Assembly: GCA_010279815.1 (NCBI GenBank)
Contig: QEOQ01000694.1
Coordinates: forward strand, 1,228,328 to 1,292,327
Source of the DNA: Brachionus plicatilis
Taxonomy: Eukaryota > Rotifera > Eurotatoria > Ploima > Brachionidae
DNA length: 64,000 bases
Direction of reading: 5' to 3'
Shown: piece after piece, positions 35,030-46,939 of the stretch
Layout of the letters: every line of letters starts with the position of its first letter
How positions within the stretch are numbered: position 1 is the stretch's first letter
Translations under genes and position numbers: made by a program
The notes under the pieces: generated by a model
Seen by the model: the letters and a program-made list of their open reading frames with translations, nothing else
Databases searched by the model: none
Told to the model about the DNA's origin: nothing

Positions 35030-35760
35030 GATTTTAATAACAACAGACTTATTCCATCCATTGTTCGACTCTCTATTCCCTGTATTATTATAATCTTTTG
35101 AGTTCGGATCGACGAATGCAAAAGATATTCTAACCTTATTGGAAATCTGCTTCTCAAATTGAACGGGTTAAATACATAACGCTTTCAAATTATGCCAACA
35201 GAGGAAGAGGTTGGCTGATCTGGAATGGAAAATACCTTGCAAAGTTTAATCATAATTAAGGATCAATTTCAAATGGGAATAATCAGGCATTGCTCCTCTT
35301 TATCTTTGGCATAATTTATCCCACTGGATATTTGCTCTGCTAGAGACATGTGCTCCGAGAGCATCCAACTTGGCAATAAACCAAGCGCAGCCAAATACCT
35401 TTCAAACCTGATGGAACTTATTCTAAATGAGCTTCAGAAAAATCGAATTCGATTTTGTTTATATACTCGGCCAAAAGCTCTCTTGCTCTATCTATCTAAT
35501 TGGTCAATCGATTAGGAATAATTTGAACTTTTTTTGCAGGCTATTTTCTTTGGTATTTTTGGGATAATTTGAGATTTATCTAAATTCCACACAATGAACA
35601 TAAATAAGAAATTAGACTAGGCTGATTTCAAGCCCGGCCTCGAACAGATTGTACTAATAGCCTAAGTATCTGGATTTTGTAGCCAACCAGACGCTCAAAT
35701 GCACATGCGTTTCAACCAAATAAGCCCCAGCATCAACTCCGTATTCATTAAACCTATAAA
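35030..35760. promoter_or_regulatory. less A+T-rich island upstream of paramyosin
   Basis: About 0.7 kb with visibly more G+C than the surrounding desert and no usable open frame. It starts some 220 bases beyond the first paramyosin coding exon. It contains E-box-like CANNTG sites (for example ACATGTGC near 35349) and T/A-rich MEF2-like stretches. A promoter, enhancer or noncoding first exon of paramyosin is the natural guess; no site is proven. Confidence 0.35.
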
Positions 35761-37445
35761 AATCTATCTATTTAGCAAATTTTAGCCCATTTTAGCCCAT
35801 TTTCTTTTAGAATAAAAATAAAAAGTAAAAAAAATTCTCCAGATTTCAATGGGTTGTTTGCATTTAAGAGTCAACAAGGTGATCCTCTAATTTAACTTTA
35901 AGATTTTCATAACAAAATTTTTGAACACTTGAAGACAAATTTTGTGCCACTGCGTTTCCTTTTTTTTAAATTTAAAAACAATTTATATTGAGAGTAAAAA
36001 AAGATTTAAACAGATTTTAAATAAGAAAAGCTGGGATAATTACAAGCTAATATTGAGAAAATTTGAAAAACAATTGTGCAATTTAAAATCCTTCAAATCG
36101 AATGATTTATCGAATATTTTCAAATTGATTGAATAGAACAAATTGTTGATTTAGTTAGCGGTTTTTTATTTTCAACAATTGAATCAGTTAATAAAAATTA
36201 ATTTTGAATATAATATAAGCATTACTCTTATGATAGTTCTATTTAGACATTAAAATATCATTGTATCTACATTATACCATTATAATAATCATTGACGCTA
36301 AAGCCTAGAAATAAAACAGCGTTTTTTTTTTTTTTTTTTTTTTTTACCAAGCCTTTAATTAGTTCATTACGAACACTTAGTGTAGAAAAAATTTAATAAT
36401 TTCATTTGTACTTGGATCCAATGCCTTTATTTGCTTTTCTAAAGACATTAGATAAAAAAAGCTCTTGAATTAGAGCTTTTTTATTGTTTAAAAAAAAAAC
36501 TTTTTGATATCAATAACTTGGATTAAGCATCTTTAATCGAATGCGTTTTATTTTTGAGTTTTTTTAGATCACTATTGAGGTTAGCTGAATATGGTTTTAT
36601 TTTGTTTAATTTATTACAAGAGAAGGCTTAGGAATTGTTAATTCCTGGTGGCGATTGGTATTTGAGAGATTTATTTTACTAGAAAATTAATTATGAGTTT
36701 GGTATGATTATTTATTCAATTGTTGTGAGCAGTAAACAGTTTATTTTAGTCTAAAAAGCAGAATATTTTCCTTACAGGCTTAATTCAAATAAAAATAAAA
36801 AAAATTCGGAATATTTGAATTATCTTTCAATTTAGAATAATTTGAAAATTTAATTGATCTATTAAAATTGTAGAAGTCAATTGGTATCATAAAAAAATCA
36901 AAAATGCTTGTTTTATTTAAAAAAAAAATTAAATATTAACATTTAATAAAAAATTGAAAATATTTCAAATAAAAATCACCTTTATCTTTTATTTTTCAAA
37001 GCAATTTTTGAACTGCCTCTTGATGCCTCTTCAGACCAGATTTTAATTTTTTTAATTAAAAAAAGCGAAAAAAAGAATACTTGAAAAATTGGTTCCTACT
37101 AGAACACTGACCCCCACTTTTTCTACAAAGCAAAAATATTTTTATAAGTTTTAATAAATCAGTTAGTTTGAAATTTCGCGAAATCATTTTTGATACCACA
37201 ATTTTTTAATAAAATACCTCAATTTTTAAGTTACATACCACAATTTTATTAAAAAAACCACAATTTATAAAAATATCCATTAAAATTAAGAAAAACCTTT
37301 ATTTTTTATATTTCAACACATATTTATTAAAAAAAACACAAATATTAAAAAAGAACTATATTAATTTTTACTATTTTACAAAAGATTTTTTTACCACACA
37401 AAAAATTCAAAAAAAATTTATTTAAAAAAAGACAAAAAAATTAAT
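35761..37445. other. gene-free stretch with a poly-T run
   Basis: No gene is supported. A 26-base T run sits near 36321-36346 and may be the reverse of a retrotransposon poly-A tail. The open frame at 35942-36136 is Lys/Phe/Asn-rich and A+T-driven, and is rejected. Confidence 0.45.
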
Positions 37446-37725
37446 TTTTACCACATTTGTTCGGACAAGCCCAGTATCTTCTTTTCGTCATTTTACTGCC
37501 ACAGTTTTCGCATGATTTTGACTCGCTCTCAAACGCTTCGTTCTGATCTGATTCAATTCTTGGTCTTTTCAACAATACTTCATCTTCTGAATCTTCGTCA
37601 GATTCAATTCCTTTGGAGACGAACTTGAAGTTTGTGTATCGCTTGGTTGAAAAAGGAAAGCCTTTAGTGTTTTTTTTTGGTCTTCCTTTTTTTGCGATTT
37701 GATTGAATTGGGATATTCATTAATT
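37446..37725 (-). pseudogene. AT-hook plus zinc-ribbon protein fragment, likely transposon-derived
   Basis: A minus-strand open frame of about 90 residues without a start codon. Order: IAKKGRPKKNTKG (AT-hook-like GRPKK), an acidic stretch ESDEDSEDEV, LLKRPRIESD, and a terminal CENCGSKMTKRRYWACPNKC with four cysteines spaced like a small zinc ribbon, then a stop. Codon use and base composition are much less A+T-biased than the flanks. An in-frame stop lies just upstream and no splice acceptor is convincing. It looks like the C-terminal end of a DNA-binding or transposase protein, cut off at its 5' end. No family can be named. Confidence 0.45.
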
Positions 37726-38129
37726 GAAATTTTACTTATTTTTTGAAATTTAAATTAGTTTTTTTCAAAATTTTTATTTTTTGCGATAAATGAGTATTTT
37801 TATATTTTTTAACATGATCACCTTTACCTTGAAGAGAATTTAACGAGCTTACAAAAAATGTGAGTAGTTTTTGTCAAGGAAGTACGGTTTTCGAGAATTT
37901 TAAATAATTTTCATAATAATTGAGAAAATTCAAATTTATAATTTTAATATTTTTTGTTTTATTAATTTAATAAAAATTTATAATTACGTAAAAATATGAT
38001 AAACTTTAATAAGGCGAAATTTTTTATTACTTTAATAGAAACCTTTTGTCTCTTTTTTCTCATTTTCGTAAAGCCAAAAAGTAAAAAATTTCAATATTTG
38101 GTCAAAATTTATGGACTTAAAAGTAAAAA

Positions 38130-38720
38130 TTAAAAAAAGTGAGCTCACCAATTTTTTCAGAATTTTATCCAGATTCTGATTTTGCAAAAATGTTGGTAAA
38201 CCAAGGACGAGATACAAAAACAGTAAAAAACTCCAAAAATTTTTGTCAATGGTCAAAGCTTATTTTTAGAACTAAAAGAGTACAACTGAAAATTTTGGTG
38301 CTAATCGTTGAAAGGGGGTAGCCAAAAAATTATTTTTTAAATTCCAAGTTTTCATATATGCAGAATAAGAATTGGTGGTCGAAAGCGTCAAATTCAGATA
38401 GTGCTGTAGTTTTGACTTGCGCGAACCTTATAAAGCCAGGTTTAAATTTCTTAGATTTACTCTGAAGATATTTTACAACAAATGATATAGAAAATTTTAA
38501 CAAAAAAATTAAAACTGAATTAATATAATTGAAAAAAATTCAATTTCAGAGGTACTTGAATATTTTAAAACTGTTACAATAAATCAGATAAATCAAGCGA
38601 AATTAGCAATATTTGGCTCCGGTGATTATGAAGTTGCTAAATTTTACAGAAAATTGTCGGTTTCAAGTCATTTTCTTTTATTGTTATTTTTTATTATTTT
38701 AATAATTTTAAATCAATTAG
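38130..38720 (+). pseudogene. coding-like relics of unknown origin
   Basis: Plus-strand blocks with non-random composition: SPIFSEFYPDSDFAKMLVNQ at 38145, NWWSKASNSDSAVVLTCANL at about 38370, and VTINQINQAKLAIFGSGDYE at about 38570 (preceded by an acceptor-like TTTCAG). The blocks lie in different frames with stops between them. They may be remains of a mobile element or of a lost gene; I recognise no family. Confidence 0.3.
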
Positions 38721-38760
38721 CTTTAACTCGGAACGCTATTTAAAAAATAAATAAATTATT

Positions 38761-41700
38761 AATCGATGTGATTATTCAATCAAATTAAAACAAAAGCCTA
38801 TTATCAATAATTTCTTAGTTCTTTATAAGTACAATTTTCAAACTAGGTAGAACTAGAACAGTTAAATTTGTATTATAAAGTTAACCTGAATTGTACTTTT
38901 CATGACACTTCTGCAACTAAATTAATTTTTTTTTATTCAAAATTGTTCATTCACCACTGATTTTTAGTTTTTTTTTAAACTACAACAATTCCCATGATAA
39001 GTATTTCAAAGTCTCTTCGGCATTACAGAGCTAGAAGCTTCTTTAGCAACAGTTTTTGTAGCATGTACAAAAAAAGCAAAAGCAGTTTGTTTAAACATTT
39101 GTATTTTTAAGTGAAAAAGTCTGTCAGCTAAAATAGTAAGAGTGGTTCATTTAATTAGTCTTGTTGCAAGTAAAGCATTTAATGGCGTGGGATCCGCATT
39201 CTCAACTAACTTTAAAGTGCTATTAGCATACTTAAGAATTTTTTTAGGATACAATATTATAATCCAAAAATACTAACACATAAAAAATACATATAAACTT
39301 GAAGCATAATTGTTTCCTACAAACATACTCGCGTTTTTTAGAATTAAAAATTTTAATATCAAAAAAAAATTGAAAAATGGAATATATTTTTAATCTACAT
39401 GAATTGCTGGTCCAAAAATACAATATATTGTAAAAGAATATAGATATTTAATAAAAAAGAAAGTCTAAGCCAGATCTTAGTGATGGTTAGAAAAAATCTT
39501 TGGAAGCATTATTAATATTTAGAGGACAAAATTTTTCGAGGCAGTGAAGTTTGGAACAAAATTAAAGAAAAGCGAAATATTTTTTTTTTAATTTTAGAAT
39601 AAATGGATAAATTTTGAAAAATTTAAAAATAAAAATCTAAAAATCAAAGTTCTATTAATTCAAAAAAAAGTTAAAAAAAAACTTAACATTAGTGCTGTCT
39701 CTATCAATATTCGATCTATCCTTCTAAATATAAAGATTTTTTAAATTTTTTTCTTTTGTTAACATTTAAAAAGTAATGTTAAAAAATTTTAAGCATTTAT
39801 TTTAAAAATAATTGCAAATAATTCAAATAAAAATTATGTGCAATTTAATAAAACATATCATATATTGTTACTGTTGCAAAAAATTTGCAACAATTTTTGC
39901 TCCAAACATCACCACTGCAATTTTTTAATACCTTTAAAGACCGTACAGGTCAAAATGACCGGTCATAGTTTTTGCTTAACAAAATGATAAAAAATAAAGT
40001 TTTTTGTACACAATTATTATTAAATAGTTTGATTTTGATTTTTATATATTCTTATTAAAATATTGGGAAACAAAAAATTTAGTCTCTCTAATTGAGATAA
40101 AAACCTAACTATTTTTATCATTTTTGGTACAGTTTTTGCAAACTACAGTATCATTTTTTTCTCGAAAAAACTTTCACAAGTGAACAACTTATAATTTTCA
40201 TAATGCAGAGTAGCTTTATTTCATTACATTGTTTTATCTACATTTGACATTTTCTTTTTCACTACCAGAATTTGAGTCATTATCATCAACTTGGGTCAAA
40301 CGTTCCTTTATGTATTTAATGATGAAGAATTATTTTTAAATTATTTCAAATTCAAATTCATACTCAAATTTAAATTTAAATTTGAATCTAAATTTAAGAA
40401 TTAAAAGAAATTAAGCAAATTTTTTTTTCTAAATTAAAAGCTTTTTTATGGATTTATTTAAACTAGAAGGGTCAACAAGGGTCAATCCTTTAAAAAAATA
40501 TTATTTTTCCTAAAAATGTATTATCAGTCATAAAAGTAAATTAATTGTCTTTTGATAAAATGATTGTTACATTAAAATATTAATTATCTCAGATATATAT
40601 GATTATATTCAAGAGTGCTTACATTTAGTATAAAATTATTATATTATTATTTATTTCAAATATTACACTTTATTCAGCTATTTTTGGATTGCCGTTCTTT
40701 GCCGGTATTGTGGCGGCCTAGTTCAAGTATGAATCACTAAAATTAAAGTCAAAGTCTGACTTTGACTTTTAACAATTCTGATTGTAACTATATTGTCTTG
40801 CTACCGAGGGACCAAATCCTATTTATGATCCTATAAAAGCCCCTAAGTTTTCATAAGACTTGTCAGGTACTTTTAAAAAGTCTTGACTAGAATCTTGCCA
40901 GACAGACGTTTTTCAAAATTCCTATCATAGTTGTTATCAAATCCTAAGATACAAATTTGGGAAGATGAAATCGAAATTTTTTAAATAATTTGTTTAAAAT
41001 TTTTATTCAATGCCCTTAAAAGGAAATATGAAGATTTTCTTAGATCTTAATCAGGATTTCTATTAGATTTCCTTTGAGATTAATAAGATGTATCCAAACT
41101 TTTCTTATCGCTACGATTTCTTTTTGATTCCATTTTAATATTAAATTATTTTTTGTTGTAGAAACATTCAATTTCTTATTAATGGGATAATTTAAGATAA
41201 ATAATAAGAATTTTCTCAATTTTTACGAAATGTATATAATATCCGATACTTACGACATCTCACTAGTCAATTCATAATTTTACTATCAAAAGTGATAAAA
41301 CATCCTTTTTTTTAATAAAAATTTAACGTAATTTTTGAAATTTTTTTACTTTTTGTTTTAATAGACTCAAAAAAATTTCAAAATCGAGTAAAAAAATCAA
41401 AATAATTAATAATCCTATATGAATTTTAAAGATTTATACTTAGAATCATTAATCTTCCTGGATTATGATTGTTTACTTCCTGGATAAGATTTTTGGCAGG
41501 AAAATGCCCAGATTCTTAAAAAGAATCCTTATAAGTTCCCGATTAGGATCTTGCCAAAAATTGGTTCTTGGACAGACTTTTGCCTAAGTCAAAAATTTAA
41601 GGCATTCTTAAGTCATATTTCGTGACTTAGCAAAATTTCTTCATCTAAGATTCATCCTTTTCTTCAATAAGGTTTGACTGAAATCCATTCTAAAAGTATT

Positions 41701-43543
41701 TTTAAATTCAAATTTATATTTTTTGTAAAAAAAAATAAAATTTAATATTAATGAGAGTAAAATAAATTAATTTAATTTAAAAAAAAATTACTTATTCACT
41801 TACGCACAAGCCTGTTCCTGAGTAATGAAAAATAGACTTACATTTTCTTGAAATTTTCTACTAGGGCTGTGACAATACTGGAAGATTGAGATTTTTAAAT
41901 AATTAGCAACAGTATTTTTTTTTATATGAGCTCAAGATTTAAAATTGAATTCAATTTTTTTTCATACTGATATGATAAGCAAATTATACGCCTCAAAAAC
42001 ACTAGTTTTAACATCGTTTTAAATTTTGAATTTTATTATCTGATGTCAAAGTCTGAAAGTTTACTTTCCAAAAAAAGATGTCTTTTTTCCAAGACTCAAA
42101 TCAGAGTTGGTCAAAAGTCAAAATCCATAGTCAAGATAGTGAAATAATTGAAGATTTAGTTTTAAATAATGACCAAAAACTATGAAAATAATTAATAATA
42201 TTAGAAAGATATTGTTTTTATTGGAAATGAACATAATTTAAAACGAAATCAGTCAATTTCTCTTTCAAAAAGAAATCAAAAAACTAAAAAAAAATAAAGA
42301 AAGTCAAAATTTTGACTTGAAAAATGTAAAATATATAATTATTTTAAGTCCAGACTCTCGAGTAATAATGAGGGTAGTTTAATTTTTTAGCTTGAAGTGA
42401 AATAAGCATTTTAAATTTAGAGTTTATTTAAGCTGAGTCCGAGTGCTAAATACAAATTTTATATCAAAAAGATTTTCAAATTCAGGAGATCAAAATTGTA
42501 ATTTTTTTTTAAGAATTAACGGCACTTGGTTAAGATTGAAAGTTCCATTAAAATTTTGTAGATCTTAAAGGAGATTTTCAGTGGAAATAATTTATCGAAA
42601 AATAAATTTAAAAGCTCTCGGGCAAAAAGTAACAAAATAAAATCTTTCTAATTTCAAATTTTTGTTTTCAATTATTCTCTGCTCAGTTACTCTGCATTGT
42701 TTAAATATTTATTTCAAATAAAACTTAGTCTAAATTTTCAATTTTTTAAATTTGTTTAGTTAAAATAAACACTAAAATGCGTAAAAGATATTCTTGGTGC
42801 GTAATCAATTGTATTAATTAATAATTATATAGATTTTTTTTAACTCTTTTTTACTTTAAAATTCGATTAAGCCTATTTTGTTTTTCATAAGTCGTTTAAA
42901 ATTTTTCTGCTGAATCACGGTCAAGCTAGTAGTGCTTCTAAATATCTGTGAACATTTTCAATTATTAAAGCTACATTTTAAAAAGATTATAAAATATAAA
43001 TTTTTTCTCTTAAACCCTAATAATTATTTTTTAATAAATTTAGAATTTGATAAAAAAAAAGATTTCTTCTAATATCTTTAAAAACTTAATTTAATTTTTA
43101 ATTAAAATCTATTCAAGACGTATCTAAATATTTGAATTTGAAATAATTTTTAAAGAAAATATTACACTTTAAACACATCCGAAAATAAATGTTTAGAAAA
43201 TAAAATATCAAGGAAAATGGAAAAATAAAAAAAATATCAAGGAGTAATTGAGCCTAGTAATTTATTCTGATAACCTTTAAGTTAAAATAATATTGAATCT
43301 TCTCATTTAGCTATTTAAATCTTGAAAGTTTTACCAAAAAATGCTTTGATGTATTTACAAATTTATATAATTTTCCATTAAAAGAAGCCTATTTTTTACG
43401 ATCAACAGGTTTCATTAATTCCAAAAAGGTAAAAAAATTAAGTTAATTTATTGTTTTTCAGCCTATTTAAATACTTTAAAAATTCAAATATTTAAAAAAA
43501 AAAGAAAAGAAAAACAAATTTACATTATTCAGTTTGGCAAAAA
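38761..43543. other. 4.8-kb stretch without a supported gene
   Basis: On the minus strand, 39005-39235 holds a weak coding-like relic (ADPTPLNALLATRLI, then TVAKEASSSVMPKRL after a stop). Hat-like element D ends occur alone: GACTTTTAACAATTCTG at about 40775 and CAGAGTTGGTCAAAAGTC at 42103. Otherwise A+T-rich sequence with no gene or RNA recognised. Confidence 0.4.
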
Positions 43544-44602
43544 CTAATCATAGAAAATTATTTTATTTATTGTGTCGCTATGTTTTCCCTCGATTGATTG
43601 TACCCTGTTAACAGTGCTGACCCAGTTCAAAATATAAGCTAATTTAGACGAGTCCAAAAATTTTTCCGGTCCATTAGCCGATCTATGCTCGGTCAGAATG
43701 TCATTTTTTGTGTGATTAACAAGTGCGTCTTCTTTAGTTGTTTTGCTATATTGTGTTTGACCAGGACCTTGTGGTTCCCTTGGTCTTTCTTTTTTGCGTA
43801 CATAAACGTCATTAGATAAATTGTTTGAGGATGCCGTAGTTTTAATAGAGTTTTCTTTGGTGACAAGTGTTTCATTTCGGTAAATTAAAAATTGATTGGG
43901 TGCAATTGTGGCTTTTTTGGTTTCTTTGGTAGCATTCTTTTGTGCCAATGTCTTGCTTAAGCTTTGGTAAGAGCTAGTTTGGGACAAACAATTGTGTGCG
44001 TCGGAATTCTTGGCATTTAGTGAGTCGTGGTTATTGGGATTTTTTTGCGAGTCTATCTCTTCTATTGAAATTTCCTTCTTTTTTGTATCAGCTCGGTGCA
44101 TAAATTTTTTGATCTCGACTGAAGAACTCAAGAGACTGTAAGTCGAATCGGAGTTTGGCAATTTTTTGCCAAGTTTTTTGTAAAATTCGGGATTTTTTTT
44201 CTGCAAAAAATCATAGTTCGACTTGAACGGGTTAACAGTGCCATAATTTAAATATGATGTATATAAATTAGATTTAAGTTTTTCGTAGCTTTTTTTTTTA
44301 TCAAAAGGTTGCGATGAACCAAAGTCGTTTAGTGAGGATATTTTGTTATTATTGTAATTAGATTCCAGGTAGTTGCTCGAGTCGTCACCATCCTCGTTTT
44401 GGACACTGAACGACTTTTTAAATTTATTTTTGAGATTTTCTTTACAATGATTGGAAATAATGTTGGAAAGGTTAAGTTTGTAGATTTCTTTTATCTCATT
44501 ATCAAATGTTTTGTGACTTGGTCGTTTAAAAGTTTTGTACTGGCCAAATCTTAATTCATTGCCAAGATGAACGCTCTCATTTCTGATTAAATTCTTAGTC
44601 AT
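43544..44602 (-). CDS. uncharacterised Ser/Asn/Lys-rich protein
   Basis: A 352-residue single-exon open frame from the first ATG; an in-frame TTG six bases earlier is not a plausible start. I do not recognise it. It has low hydrophobicity, no signal peptide, no membrane segment and no cysteine pattern. Most of it should be disordered, with many Ser/Asn runs. Two more ordered-looking parts are FKSNYDFLQKKNPEFYKKLG (around 128-147) and the C-terminal LDSSKLAYILNWVSTVNRVQ. Codon use is less A+T-driven than in chance frames of this window, which with its length supports a real gene. It could be a fast-evolving or lineage-specific cytosolic or nuclear protein. Confidence 0.6.
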   Translation of the reverse strand: MTKNLIRNESVHLGNELRFGQYKTFKRPSHKTFDNEIKEIYKLNLSNIISNHCKENLKNKFKKSFSVQNEDGDDSSNYLESNYNNNKISSLNDFGSSQPFDKKKSYEKLKSNLYTSYLNYGTVNPFKSNYDFLQKKNPEFYKKLGKKLPNSDSTYSLLSSSVEIKKFMHRADTKKKEISIEEIDSQKNPNNHDSLNAKNSDAHNCLSQTSSYQSLSKTLAQKNATKETKKATIAPNQFLIYRNETLVTKENSIKTTASSNNLSNDVYVRKKERPREPQGPGQTQYSKTTKEDALVNHTKNDILTEHRSANGPEKFLDSSKLAYILNWVSTVNRVQSIEGKHSDTINKIIFYD

Positions 44603-46939
44603 TCTCAATTACATTTTGATCTAAATTAATCTAAATATTTTGAAAAAAATTATTTAAAACAATGCGAGTCTGATTAAATTCAAATAAAGCCTGTAAACAT
44701 TTTGTACTAATTAAATGAAATCTAAATGTGTTGAAAGCTGTTTTTAAATTTTAAAAGCACTTTTGAGAATCGCTTTAAAAATTCTTATATACATTGAAAT
44801 ATTTTGCAAAATTTTTTTACCTTTATGAGTTTTTGAAACCATAATTTTTTCACCTTCTTTAGGAGACTTATTTATTTCTTTAGTTTCAAATATTTTATTA
44901 CATAATTATATATAATTGCCGCGTATTGATTTCGATCTGTAATTCTGCTGCCTTCAAAATTTACTTATTTTGATTTTCTATTCAAATTTTTTTATTCCAT
45001 TTAAACAATTCTTTTATCTACGTTTTTCTATTAAAAATTGATAAGTGTTTTATCAAAAATAAAAAAAATATACTTTTAAAATGCTTCGAAACTGGATATT
45101 TTTTAAGTCAACAAACATCGGTAAATATAGCTAGTAACTATTTTAATAGCAAATAAAAGAGATTAGAAAATATAATTAATTGTTTTTGCTACGATTGTTT
45201 TTGCATGTCACTTTAGTGTGCTGACTGAAATTAATTTTTTTAATTAGAAATAAAAGTCTACTGCTCATTTAAATACTATCACAACTTTAGAAAGACTTGA
45301 ATCAAAATGATAAAAATGACAAAGTAACTGGGTAATTTTTGTTTTGTTGTTACCACGAAAATAAACTTTGGATAAATATTCACCAAAATTAACTTTATCT
45401 TTCTTAATGATATTATATAATTTCATAAGAAAAAAATTTGAAAAATGAAAATAATATTTTTAAACTAGTCTTTGGGTAAATATCATCGCCAAGGAGAAAT
45501 CGATTGCAAAAAATTAACTTGAAACAATTCTGCACCAGTACTTCTTAAATTCTAACAATTAATTTACAGTCAAAACTAAATTTAATAAAATTCGATGGTT
45601 TTATGAATATGAATTTTTTAAATTAAAAAATTAAAAACCAAATGAGTGAATCACTTTGTTTTGTATTTAATCTTGTAGATTTTGCTAAATCAGTGAGGAC
45701 ATGAACGATAGGAAACTAAATTATGTTTTAATAAGTTGAAATTTTATTCAGTACGGGTTAAGCTTTAATTAATTTTTTTATCAAAATTCATATGAAATCT
45801 TCGACACGCAAATAAGTAAAAATTACAAAAATTTTAATTAAATTTTAATTATCTAATTGGCCAAGTCAATTGTCCACATGGTCTTGAAACCTAACAAATT
45901 CATAGAAACACTTTCAAATAAATATTTAAAATTGTGAAATTTGACCGAAATTTAAATACACTTTTTATTATATTTGCACAGAATCCAAACTAAATGATCT
46001 AATGAACAAATTTCAGTGAGTATGAGTCCGACCACTTGGTTATATTTTATTTGAATAGGACGCCTTTGTTAAAATCTATATTTAACAAATATATTTTACT
46101 TGGCTAAATTGTTTTCAAAGATTTCCAACTCATTTGACAAATATTCCGAAGCCTTTTTCTTATCTTAAAACATTTATTTATTTAAAAGCCAATAAAAAAA
46201 TAATGTGAATGATATAAAAATATTTTAACGAGTAAGAGAACCCAAATAATATTTATACATAATTGAAAACGTAACTCATACCAAAAATTCAGCTTTTGTC
46301 TCTTTATGGAAGCATATTACAAACAGTTGCACAATTTTTTTTCAAAAATAAAATTCCATAAATAGCTCTTCAATGGCTTGAAACCTTTGATATTATTCAT
46401 TTCTTTTATACAAATATTCCCAGTGAAAATAAATGACTATTAGAATAAAATATCGGTATCCAGTTTCACTTGATTTTTCCCACTTTAAAAAAACCCTCAT
46501 AATTTGCTATTTCGAACAAAATTTTGTGAAATATTAAATTTTAAATGATGTTAATCAATTGATTAAATATGTTTTTTTTTAATATTCTGAAAAGTAAATA
46601 GTGTTTAATTGCTTTTAATTTTGTTTACACGTACAGCAAATTGCATCAGCAAAAAGGAATTGAAAATTATTGACAGGTAGTTTCATTTTAATTAAATTTA
46701 AAAACTGGCATTTTGTTTTCATTTTGTCATTCGTATACCTAATCTAATTCTTAATTAGTTTCTTGATATTTAGAAAATATTTTTTAAGGCCATAGATTTT
46801 TATGCTTATTAAAAATAAATTTCATTGGTATTCGTTACGTTTAAATGATTGACATTCAAAAATATCCTTAAGAGTTATTAATTATTTTTAATTTTTTATT
46901 TGAATATTTTTGCATTATTTTGATTGAAATTAAATAACT
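44603..46939. other. gene-free stretch between the orphan gene and MRPL3
   Basis: No gene, RNA or obvious element. The left edge should carry the promoter of the orphan gene and the right edge the 3' untranslated region of MRPL3. Confidence 0.45.

Noticed and set aside
35942..36136. 64-codon open frame rich in Lys, Phe and Asn
   Set aside because: Composition follows the local base bias; no motif or splice context.
42103..42350. Second full copy of hAT-like element D
   Set aside because: A good left end is present, but the supposed right end (CCAGACTCTCG) matches too poorly and no target duplication is seen.
44603..44608. TTG start two codons upstream of the orphan gene's ATG
   Set aside because: A TTG initiator is not expected in a eukaryotic nuclear gene when an ATG follows immediately.
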